From Amblyomma americanum (lineage: Eukaryota; Arthropoda; Arachnida; Ixodida; Ixodidae), in NCBI RefSeq assembly GCF_052857255.1, contig NC_135506.1:80757618-80821617 (forward strand): 64,000 bases of DNA, written 5' to 3'. The position numbers and the translations under genes are program-made. Below the pieces are notes generated by a model. The model was not told the DNA's origin, ran no database searches, and was given only the letters and a program-made list of their open reading frames with translations. How positions within the stretch are numbered: position 1 is the stretch's first letter; every line of letters starts with the position of its first letter. This document shows positions 10,959 through 18,794 of the stretch, in pieces.

Positions 10959-11356
10959 GAGCCAGGTATCGAGCATGTGCTCTCGAGCGAGGAATCGAGC
11001 ACTTGCTCTCGAGCCAGGCAGCGAGCGCGTGCTCTCGAGCCAGGTATCGAGCTCGTGCTCTCGAGCGAGGTATCGAGCACGTGCTCTCGAGCGAGGTATC
11101 GAGCACTTGCTCTCGAGCCGGGCAGCGAGCGCGTGCTCTCGAGCCAGGTATCGAGCACTTGCTCTCGAGCCATGCAGCGAGCGCGTGCTCTCGAGCCAGG
11201 TATCGAGCACGTGCTCTCGAGCCAGGGAGCGAGCGCGTGCTCTCGAGCCAGGTATCGAGCTCTTGCTCTCGAGCCAGGCAGCGAGCGCGTGCTCTCGAGA
11301 CAGGTATCGAAGACGCGCTCTCGAGTCAAGTAGCGAGCGCGTGCTGCCGAGCCAGA
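10959..11356. repeat. 26-bp minisatellite, about 15 units
   Basis: Fifteen consecutive 26-bp units of the form GAGCCAGG-TATCGAGCAC-GTGCTCTC run without spacers, with a partial sixteenth. From unit 7 on they strictly alternate between a GGTATCGAGC type and a GGCAGCGAGC type, giving a 52-bp higher-order unit. Every junction makes CTCGAG. Units 5 and 10 contain the perfect 12-bp palindrome GAGCACGTGCTC with an E-box CACGTG. No unit has a stop in any frame, so long frames on both strands here (up to 273 codons) are by-products of the repeat. Confidence 0.95.
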
Positions 11357-11997
11357 CGCCGTTCTATTTTCGGGGCTGGGCGGCAGAGTCGTGCCGACTG
11401 TGCGAGGCTGCCTTTGTCCGTGGTCGCTGCACCAGGAGCCTCCCGGGCCGAGCCAATTGTTCAAGGTGTTCGAATGCAAGGACCCGGCATTGTGAGCCAG
11501 CCGTGTTGTGCTTCCAGAAGCGAGCAGGCACGACCCGACGTTGTGCCACTGGACTTATCCCTATTCACACCAACCACCAGCACCGACATCGTGACCCGAA
11601 CGACCACCGTAGGACTTCCTGTGAAGGTGAGCCACACCTTAGTAGAGTTTATTTTTTGTCCCTTTCAGTGAATATTTTCTGTGTCCCGTAATTGGTTCGT
11701 AAACGTCTATTAGATCCGATAATAGTGCTCTGGTTTCTTGGCACCTTCATGGGTCAGAGCTTCGCCACGAACATGCACTGCGAGTAGCAAGAAGGATTTG
11801 TATTCAGCTGTAAGCGCCGTGGATTCGCTCGTGACGTACTCGTGAGCCCACGGCATGGTTCCTTCCCTACTCCGCCTGGCAGTAGCCGTGTAACTCTGGC
11901 AGTTCTAAGACGAGCGCCTGGTTCGGAACGCGGCCTGGGGCGCGAGGCTCACCTGCGCCTGCCTTTGCCTTGAGTGGCTGCGGCGAGCATATTTGCC
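11357..11997. other. GC-rich region ending in a splice-donor-like site
   Basis: Downstream of the minisatellite the sequence stays open for about 330 bases in one plus-strand frame, then meets a consensus 5' splice site, GTGAAG|GTGAGCC at 11636. No domain is recognised; the peptide is rich in Cys, Arg and His. It could be a non-coding first exon behind a repeat-containing promoter, but that is conjecture. Confidence 0.3.
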
Positions 11998-12062
11998 GAT
12001 GTCAGCGCACGTTAAAGATCCCCATGTGGTCGATATTATTTTGGAGTTCTCCAATACAGCAC
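11998..12062 (+). mobile_element. SINE family 1 body fragment
   Basis: Sixty-five bases of the body survive (GATGTCAGCGCACGTTAAAG, CCCATGTGGTCG), immediately before a family 2 SINE. Confidence 0.65.
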
Positions 12063-12065
12063 CTG

Positions 12066-12297
12066 CGTGGCGGCTGAATGGCTACGGCACTCGTCTGCTG
12101 CCCCGAAAGATGCAGGCTCCATCACGGCTGCTTGGTCGAATTTCGATGGAGGGGAAATTCTAGACGCCTGTGTACTGTGCGATGTCAATGCACGTCCAGG
12201 AACGCGGGTGGTCGAAATTTCCGGAGCCCTTCACTACGACATACCTCACAGCCTGAGTCGCTTTGGGACGTTAAACACCAATAAAACAAACCAAACC
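12066..12297 (+). mobile_element. tRNA-derived SINE family 2, near full length
   Basis: A second SINE family shares the tRNA head and GTGTACTGTGCGATGTCA body with family 1. It ends differently: GTGGTCGAAATTTCCGGAGC, then CTGAGTCGCTTTGGGACG and TTAAACACCAATAAAACAAA. Box B is decayed here. Four copies occur in the window. Confidence 0.75.
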
Positions 12298-12904
12298 TCT
12301 CTCTTCACTGCCACCCTCCTCCCTTTCCACATGACAGGGTTGAGGCGTGCACCAAGAAGTGTTAATACGCCTTTCATTTTCCTGACAAGCGGTATTTTTG
12401 AGGTGTCGGTGAATGCGGCAAATGAGTGTGTTAGCTGAATATCGACAGTGCTAAACCCAGTTGGTTGACGCCCTTTCAGAGTTTGACTTTAGGCGCGAAT
12501 CTCACGTCTTTGCACCGCTTCGCAATCGCGAAATTCGATTTCCCGGCGAGCCTCGCGTTTAATATCGGCGTTTCATGCGTGCTTTTGAGGCTGCGAGCCA
12601 ACAGCGCGGCAGCGGATGTGTTGGTAAGCGAACGCTCTTGCCAGACTGCCGAGGCTCTGGCCTGTGCGCGTCGCCAAAGTGGCGCGTGGCCAGCTCAAGT
12701 TTCTGCACGACGCTGTTCCGCCTCAACCATGTCATTGGGCTCGAATGACCCATAGCATGTCGACGCGCCGCGCAGCAGCGCGTGTGTATGCGCGACTGCG
12801 TCGCTTTAAGCGCCGGCATAGAGCGTCTGCAATTGGCCGTCGACGTGAGTGCAGTCCGTACACGATTCTGTTATGCACGATGCCGTCCGGCCTGTGTCAC
12901 CTGC
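12298..12904. other. Intergenic, nothing recognised
   Basis: GC-rich with overlapping short open frames on both strands. No domain or repeat recognised, although the 3' part may belong to the R3 repeat that follows. Confidence 0.4.
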
Positions 12905-13353
12905 AGATGACACGTCACAGAGCCGCCGCCGCCGAAACCGAGCGCTCGCCTGTCTCTGTACGCCGTCGGCGGTTGTGTTCATTGGCGTTGGCGTTGACAA
13001 AGTTCTAGACTCCGATGATTTTGAGGAAAGGAAGGGAGCATGGTCGGCTCCCTGGGTGAGTGGACGCCTCAATCGCGCTTTGATGTACTACGTGGCGAAG
13101 GTGAGAGGTGTGGGCGGCACCCATTAGCGCTGACAGAGTTCTGGCAGACACGCGGAACTGCAGCAATAGGCCTCAGCGTTCATTGGGTAACCTTCCTCTA
13201 GCTGTCAGCCATCAATTTAACTGCCACCTGCCAGGGTGACAGGCTGCGTGCGCTGCCTATGCAGTGTGCGGAACGCGCTCTACGTTAGACGCCAAGCCGC
13301 GTCTGCTTGCATCGTACACCACGGGTTTCGCTCTCTAACCAGGTTCAGCAGTA
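12905..13353 (+). repeat. R3 repeat, copy 1 of 4
   Basis: This ~450-bp sequence recurs at 14884-15435 and 49385-49735, and its first part on the minus strand near 60800-61030. Shared landmarks: CCGAAACCGAGCGC, TGTTCATTGGCGTTGGCGTT, GATTTTGAGGAAAGGAAGG, CGCGGAACTGCAGC, ATTTAACTGCCACCTGCC, GTGCGGAACGC and TTCGCTCTCTAA. No coding capacity is conserved among copies. It may be a non-autonomous DNA element or SINE-like unit; no termini are proven. Confidence 0.7.
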
Positions 13354-13357
13354 GTTA

Positions 13358-13443
13358 TCTCTTCTCGTACGGCGCGCTTGGTGCACGCCAATACAATGAG
13401 ACAGATACTGCGCCATTTCCTTTCCCCTAAAACCAAATTTTCA
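13358..13443 (+). mobile_element. SINE family 1, 3' end only
   Basis: It contains TACGGCGCG, GAGACAGATACTGCGCCATT and TCCTTTCCCCTAAAACCAAA. It begins a few bases after the end of R3 copy 1. A family 1 SINE also follows R3 copy 2 at the same point. Confidence 0.75.
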
Positions 13444-13540
13444 TAAAACGCCGGTGCACTTTCATGCGTTCCTCTGAACGGTAGGTGTGATCCATGGGAC
13501 ACCTGCCGTAGTGACCGACACCGCGGGTCGCTGCCGTAAG

Positions 13541-13660
13541 GCTAAATTGGTTTTTGGGGAACGCAAATAGCGCAGTATCTCTCTCGCATATCGGCGGACA
13601 CCTGAACATCGCCACAAGGGATGGGATAAAGTAGACTCAGGAAGAAAGAGCGGCGACGAA
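13541..13660 (-). mobile_element. SINE family 1, 3' part
   Basis: The minus-strand 3' part (AAATTGGTTTTTGGGGAACG to GGAAGAAAGAGCGGCG) is cut off before the body. With the plus-strand fragment ending at 13443 it forms a tail-to-tail pair about 100 bp apart. Confidence 0.75.
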
Positions 13661-14084
13661 GCGTGCGGCGCACCCAGTCCTCCTCCCCGGTTGCCTTGGT
13701 AATGGCGCATGCGCACAACTGGTCTCGTGTGTACCATGAAATACTTTACTGGTAGCATAGTGTAGCTCCCGCTACAATATCCGGATCGGCGCTGAGGAGT
13801 ATGATCGCCCTTTGGTCTAAAGATTTTACGCTTCCCTCAAATGGAGCCTGAGGGAATTCCCTGATGATGGAATTGAGGTGTGCTGTGGCCTTATAAAGCT
13901 TACACTTTCTAGGGAACTGACCCGGGCAGTACAGGCTGAACAAGGGGGCTTGGAAATGAGTTGGTTTGCAAGCGACGCCAAATGCCGGCCTGGCTCATTT
14001 TAAGGATGTATCAGCTGGAAAGTATTCAACCCGCCCTCTTCCATAGCTTTGTGTGATCTCTCTCACATTATAACGGTCGCGCCC
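13661..14084. other. Intergenic, nothing recognised
   Basis: A 65-codon minus-strand frame (13746-13943) has a plausible amino-acid mix but no recognised motif. It may be retrotransposon debris, given the RNase H fragment next to it. Confidence 0.35.
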
Positions 14085-14168
14085 TGTGAAGCCCTCGGCG
14101 AGCACACCTGCGCACGTAACCTCGCTGGGAACGAGGAGGCGCATGAATTAGCTCGAGAACTTAGCTCC
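14085..14168 (+). pseudogene. RNase H fragment of a non-LTR retrotransposon
   Basis: One frame reads RNLAGNEEAHELARELSSN and then a stop. G-N-E-x-A-H/D-x-x-A is the last conserved RNase H block of I-like elements. Nothing more of the element is preserved here. Confidence 0.55.
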
Positions 14169-14206
14169 AATTAGCTCGAGGAATGTGCTTCGCACTAAAA
14201 TTGTTT

Positions 14207-14299
14207 GGAAGAAAGGAAAAGCGCAGTAACTATCTCAAATCTCAGTTGATACCTTTACCGCGCCGTGAGGGAGGGCAGGAAGATGGGAGTGAAAATTGG
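14207..14299 (-). mobile_element. SINE family 1, 3' part
   Basis: A minus-strand terminal part (AAGGAAAAGCGCAGTAACTA, CTTTACCGCGCCGTGAGGG) lies in tandem, same orientation, ahead of a complete copy. Confidence 0.7.
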
Positions 14300-14600
14300 G
14301 GGTTCTTGGGAAAGGAAATGGCGCAGTAGATGTCTATCATCTCGGCGGACACCTGAACCGCGTGGTGTGGGAAGAGATAAAGGAGGTATTGAAAGTAGAA
14401 AGGAAGAAAGAGGTGCCATAGTGGATGGCTGTGGAATAATTTTGACCACCTGGGGATCTTTAACGTGCACTGACATCGCTCAGCACACGGGCTCCTATGC
14501 GTATCGCCTCCATTGAAACGCTGCCGCCGCGGTCGGGTTCGAACCGGGGTACTCCGCTCAGTCATCGAGCGCCTTCACCACTAAGCCACCGCGGCGGGGA
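14300..14600 (-). mobile_element. SINE family 1, full length
   Basis: A complete minus-strand copy, from the GGAAATGGCGCAG end through the body to box B (GGGTTCGAACC) and box A (read as CCACTAAGCCACCGCGGCG near 14578-14596). The simple-repeat tail has been lost. It is one of the best preserved heads in the window. Confidence 0.85.
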
Positions 14601-14883
14601 GGCAGTAGCGTCCACCCAAAAATTCAGGCATTTATGCTGCTTTCTTTTGCTAAAGCACAAGGGAGGTTGATTTTGAGGAAACGGAAAGCGCATAAATCTT
14701 TCGCAGGATCTGTGGACACATCGCGGTGTGTGGCGGAAGTGTCCATCTGCAAAAAAATCGTGCTTTCAATATTTCCTCCCTAGCAATGCTAAAGCACCGG
14801 AAATTTTAAAGCGATAGCTTTAATACTACCCTCCGTAGCTTCTTCGCCATGTGCCCCAGTTTGACCTTGAACCGAGGAGAAAC
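14601..14883. other. Spacer with a small SINE-like remnant
   Basis: At about 14669-14735 the words GATTTTGAGGAAACGGAAAG and TGTGGACACATCGCGG resemble a decayed minus-strand SINE 3' end. The rest is unassigned. Confidence 0.35.
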
Positions 14884-15435
14884 CACGTGACAGCTATGAC
14901 GTCACTCAGCAAGCCGTCACCGAAACCAAGCGCGCAATTCTGTTTCGGTAAGCCGACGGCTTTTGTTCTGTTCATTGGCGTTGGCTTTGACGAAGTTCTA
15001 GACTGCGATGATTTTGAGCAAAGGAAGGGGGCTTAACTAGTTCCCTAGGTCAGTAACTGTCGCTTATATCTCGGTGGACACCCGAACCGCACAGTAAGGG
15101 AAGGCAAAAAGGAGGGAGTGGAAAAGAAAGGAAGAAAGAGATGGTGGAGGGCTCCGGAATAGTTTAGACTGCCTGGGAGTCTTTAACATTATGACATCGC
15201 ACAGCACACGGGCGCCTTTTTGCGTTTCAACTTCATCTAAGCGCGGAACTGCAGCTATAGGCCTCAGGGTTAATTGGGTGACCAACCTCTTTCAACCAAC
15301 CATTAATTTAACTGCGACCTGCCGGGGTGGCAGGGTGAGCGCGCCGCCTATCCAGTATGCAGGACGCTCTAAACGTTACAGACGCCGAAGCGCTACCGCA
15401 GCATTCGCTCTCTAAACGGGTTCCGCAGTAGTCAA
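14884..15435 (+). repeat. R3 repeat, copy 2 (interrupted by a SINE)
   Basis: It shares the landmarks of copy 1 from CGTGACAG...CCGAAACCAAGCGC to TTCGCTCTCTAAACGGG. The middle (between the GGTCAGT word and CGCGGAACTGCAGC) is occupied by a minus-strand SINE fragment in place of about 120 bp found in copies 1 and 3. Confidence 0.7.
15043..15240 (-). mobile_element. SINE family 1 fragment inside R3 copy 2
   Basis: The 3' part and body on the minus strand (CTCGGTGGACACCCGAACCG to CGCACAGCACACGGGCGCC), with an internal deletion near GTCTTTAAC. No tRNA head. Its insertion postdates R3 copy 2. Confidence 0.75.
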
Positions 15436-15673
15436 GCGTTTTTATGAAGGAAAAACGCTAAGGCGCCCGTGTGCTGTGCGATGTCAGTGCACGTTAAAGA
15501 TCCCCAGGTGGTCGAAATTATTCCGGAGCCCTCCACTACGGCACCTCTTCTTCCTTTCTTCTTTCACTCCCTCCTTTATCCCTTCCCTTACGGCGCGGTT
15601 CAGGTGTCCAATAATATTTGAGACAGATACTGCCCCATTTCTTTTCCCCCAACCAATTATTTTTATTATTAGT
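15436..15673 (+). mobile_element. SINE family 1, headless, with AT-rich tail
   Basis: It starts at the GGAAAAACGCTAAGGCGCCC body and continues to CCCCCAACCAATTATTTTTATT. High similarity to the consensus implies recent origin. It lies immediately after R3 copy 2, at the same junction where R3 copy 1 meets a SINE end. Confidence 0.85.
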
Positions 15674-15845
15674 CAAACCGCAGCTAATTTTTTCCGGGCG
15701 TTTTCGAGGTATCCACGGACAATGTGAGCCATCTTTGCGCCTTTAATTTCCTATATCCAATGGAGTGTTTATATTGCGAATAAGGCTAGACGGAATTAAA
15801 ATTATTTGCTTCGTGCGGACTGGCCATGGTCAAAGGCCTGACAAT
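15674..15845. other. Short spacer
   Basis: No feature recognised. Confidence 0.4.
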
Positions 15846-16146
15846 TGATTTTCAGGAAAGGAAATGACGCAGTAACTGTCTCACATTTCTCGGTGGACAC
15901 CTGAACCACGTCTTGAAGGAGGGGATAAAAGAGGGAGCGAATGAAATGAAGAAAGACGTGCCGAAGTGGAGGGTTCCGGAATAATTTCGACCACCTGGGG
16001 ATCTCTAACGTGCACTGAAATCGCACAGCACACAGGCTGTTTGTGTGTTTCGCCTCCATCGAAACGCGGCAGCCGCGTTCGGTTTCAAATCCGTGTACTT
16101 TGGATCAGCAGCCGAGTGCCCTAACTATTCAGCTACCGCGGCGGGT
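15846..16146 (-). mobile_element. SINE family 1, full length
   Basis: Complete minus-strand copy from CAGGAAAGGAAATGACGCAG to the tRNA head at ACCGCGGCGGG. Box B is mutated (GGTTTCAAATCC). It forms the left arm of a head-to-head pair with the next copy. Confidence 0.85.
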
Positions 16147-16169
16147 AGCGTTTAGTAGATTGTCTTATT

Positions 16170-16452
16170 CCGGCCACGGTGGCTCAGTTAGGGCGCTCGG
16201 CTGCTGAGCCGGAGTAGCTCGTTGGTACGAACGCGGGTGTGGCCGCCGCGGTGAAAGCGTTTCGATGGAGGTGAAACTCACAGCTCTGTCAGTGCGCGTT
16301 AAAGATCCCCAGGTGGTCGAAATTATTCCGGAGCCTCGGCTCCACTACGGCACCTCTTTCTTCTCTCACACCGACCTCCTCATACGGCGCGGTTCTGGTG
16401 TCCACCGAGATGAGACAACTAGTGAGCGATTTCCTTAAATGAAAACCAATTT
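16170..16452 (+). mobile_element. SINE family 1, full length
   Basis: Complete plus-strand copy with box A (GGTGGCTCAGTTAGGGCGC) but a poor box B. The body is shortened by loss of the GTGTGCTGTGCGATG word. It is the right arm of the head-to-head pair; the heads are about 24 bp apart. Confidence 0.8.
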
Positions 16453-16759
16453 ACTTCTTTGTGCGCGTCTATCACCGTTCAGAATGTGTTCTAGGCGTCT
16501 CATCTCAGTTGTAGTCAACATAGTGCAGTGCGCGTGTTTTTTTTTGCTCCATCATTAGCTATTCACACGCACAACCTGGACATATTTCTTTGTGTATATT
16601 AGTTGTGTATATTTGTTTGTGTAAATAGTTTGTGTATATTACCTCTCCTATCCTCTCTTCCTGTGTCCCCTCACCTCTTTCATTTCATTTCTTCATTCTG
16701 CCTGCTATCCTTTTTTTTCCGCTTTCCCAGCTCAGGTGCTTCAGTATTGATGGCAGATG

Positions 16760-16880
16760 CCGGTGCATCTCCTTCCTTCCATATGCCCCTTCCATGCCCG
16801 ATTTTGTAATTTCTGAAGAGGGTGTTTTAATTTTTTTAAAGCTGGATGTTAAGAAATTTTTTGGTTTTATTGATCTGTTT
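16760..16880 (+). pseudogene. Short fragment of the CR1/L2-like RT
   Basis: The stretch CCTTCCATGCCCGATTTTGT, then AATTTCTGAAGAGGGTGTTT and CTGGATGTTAAGAAAT, matches 19970-20045 of the downstream element nearly base for base. It is an extra truncated copy of that RT region, lying upstream of the main element. Confidence 0.7.
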
Positions 16881-17257
16881 TTTCATATTTGTAAACCGTC
16901 GTATGGACATTTTAACTAGCTCCTCAGACAGTTTAAACGTTTAGAAAATGGCTTAAGATGTCTTGTGGTCTAATTGCAGGAAAGTTCTAGACATCTTGAT
17001 ACATATTGTAGCTATCTTCTGGCCAAGCCAGCGCTGACACAAGATCTGTCGTATCAACTGGCCAAGATATCTTAGTTTACATAGTGCTGAATAAAGGCCT
17101 CCACAGTCATCATGCAAGCACCGCAAAAATAAAATATAAATCCTGCACTTGCCTTATGCTACCAGCAAAGCTTCGCTCATGCAATTATATATCCTACTAC
17201 AATAGCCTCTGCAATGTCCATGCGGAGAACTGTCAACCTAAAAAGATAACTAAAGAA
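16881..17257. other. AT-rich spacer, nothing recognised
   Basis: No open frame or repeat of interest. Confidence 0.4.
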
Positions 17258-17286
17258 ACGGTTGGGTTCGAACCCGGGAACTCCTG
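17258..17286 (-). mobile_element. 29-bp inverted SINE box B fragment
   Basis: GGTTGGGTTCGAACCCGGGA is the reverse complement of a SINE box B region. It directly abuts the plus-strand copy that follows, making a palindromic junction. Confidence 0.6.
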
Positions 17287-17566
17287 ATTACTGATCCGGA
17301 GTTACCGGGTTCGAACCCGATCGCGGCAGCTGCGTTTTTATGGAGGAAAAACGCTAAGGCGCCCGTGTGCTGTGCGATCTCAGTGCACATTAAAGATACC
17401 CAGTTGGTCGAAATTATTCCGGAGTCCTCCACTAAGGCACCTCTTTCTTCCTTTCTTCTTTCAGTCCATCCTTTATCCCTTCCCTTACGGCGCGTTTCAG
17501 GTGTCCAACGATATATGAGACATATTGCGCCGCCTTTCCCCCAAAAACTAATTAAAAAAAAGGTGT
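17287..17566 (+). mobile_element. SINE family 1, lacking box A
   Basis: It begins at ACTGATCCGGAG within the head, has box B GGGTTCGAACCC, a good body and 3' part, and ends CCCCCAAAAACTAATTAAAA. Confidence 0.85.
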
Positions 17567-17899
17567 TTTCGTGTCTTATTTTTTTGGTAGTTGAAAGTCT
17601 ATGGGTTCATATCAGAAAACAAAATACTCAGAAATGAAAGCTATTTTACGGGCACGCCCAAAACGAGTTGTTGAGGCGTCCGACTGTCATACATGTTTCC
17701 TTTTGTATACGGTCACTCAAGCTTGTGCAATGGAGCTCTTAAAAAATGTCTGATATCTACAAGAAGCCTTGCAAAATATTATAGACCATTACCTTCGATT
17801 TTTGTTTTCGTAACAATACCTTACACATTCCAAGCGTTATGAATTTTTGTCCGAGAATGATGGACATGCGTGGCCGCGTGCTAGCTCACGACGACAGAG
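17567..17899. other. Spacer, nothing recognised
   Basis: AT-rich; probably flank or 5' UTR of the CR1/L2-like element that follows. Confidence 0.4.
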
Positions 17900-17916
17900 A
17901 TGCCTGAGGCACCAAG

Positions 17917-18670
17917 TTGACTGAAATTCCCAAGAACTTAATATTGTGCCTTAGTCATATAGCCTACTATACTGCTTTCCGGTACTGCTTTCCTTGCCTA
18001 CTTAGTATAAGAAATTTACTTTTTGATGTGTGTTCATTTAAAAAGAGCCTTTTGAACTGTTGCGACGTCGAGTCAAATCCAGGTCCTACTGATAAGGAAA
18101 TTTTGGAGAAGATTTTTTTGGGCCAGAGTGAAACGACAGCGTCCATCAACAACATTTGGCCAATCAAGGAAAGATGGAAAGAGATAGAGCGGAACTGAAC
18201 GAAAAGATGAAGTGGTTAGAGGTTCAAATGGCGTCCTTAAATGAACTAAAAGAGCGAATTTGGGAATTAAAATCAGCAACGACTTAGCTGGAAGATAAAA
18301 TGACACACCTGCAGGACAAGGTTGATGAATTACAAAACAGGAGCCGGAGAAATAACTTGATCGTATTCAGAATAAAAGAGGAGAGCTATGAAACTGCTGA
18401 CTGTTATCGCGAAGGTGAACGAGACGGTGTTCCAGGAAAAATTAGATGTTACTGTTAAAGGCATAGAGAGGAAGGCTTGGAAGAATGAGCGAAATTGGTC
18501 GCCCGGTAATCATTAAATTCTTGAACTACCGCGAAATAATTCCGCCCTAAATGCGTGCTATAAGCTCAAGGGAACCGAATTTTCGATCACGGAAGACTTC
18601 TCTTTCGCCGTTCGAAATAATATAAAGTTTATGGGTAAGATCAGTGGACGAAAGATCGAACGGAGCTAAG
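17917..18670 (+). pseudogene. ORF1 remnant with 2A-like motif
   Basis: The first 93 codons (17917-18198) are open: a hydrophobic, Cys-containing leader (residues 8-48), then CDVESNPGPT with the 2A signature D-V-E-x-N-P-G-P at residues 50-57. After a stop the frames continue with a Leu/Lys/Glu-rich coiled coil, then NRSRRNNLIVFRIKEE (about 18340-18385), the start of the RRM-like core of L1/CR1-type ORF1 proteins, and ALNACYKLKGTEFSITEDFS (about 18549-18608). ORF1 proteins bind element RNA and act as chaperones. Stops and frameshifts occur from 18199 on. Confidence 0.7.
18064..18087 (+). other. 2A-like ribosome-skipping motif (DVESNPGP)
   Basis: Eight codons match the 2A consensus D(V/I)E-x-N-P-G-P. 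The preceding residue is Cys, where canonical 2As usually have Gly, and the residues before that are S-L-L-N-C. 2A motifs near the N-terminus of non-LTR ORFs are known in several animals, where they cause skipping or alter targeting. Whether this copy would work is untested. Confidence 0.75.
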
Positions 18671-18794
18671 GTCAAGCTTTTTTTTTAACAAGCTATACAT
18701 GGATGATAGGATGTTTGCTTGGGACTCAGTGAACAATGCTCGATACAGTATTTCTGAAAAAAGAAATAACCACAAAAAGAAAATAGAAGGGCAT

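Noticed and set aside
10959..11356. CRISPR array (regular 26-bp repeats)
   Set aside because: Units are contiguous with no unique spacers, there are no cas genes, and the context is eukaryotic.
10131..11640. Solo LTR or LTR retrotransposon (TATA box and donor-like sites)
   Set aside because: No TG...CA ends, primer-binding site, polypurine tract or second LTR could be found.
10870..11691. A 273-codon protein-coding gene over the minisatellite
   Set aside because: All three plus frames and two minus frames are open because the 26-bp unit has no stop; there is no preferred frame.
18064..18087. Endogenous RNA virus insertion, suggested by the 2A motif
   Set aside because: The flanking ORF1 coiled coil, endonuclease and RT place the motif in a non-LTR retrotransposon; no viral domain is seen.
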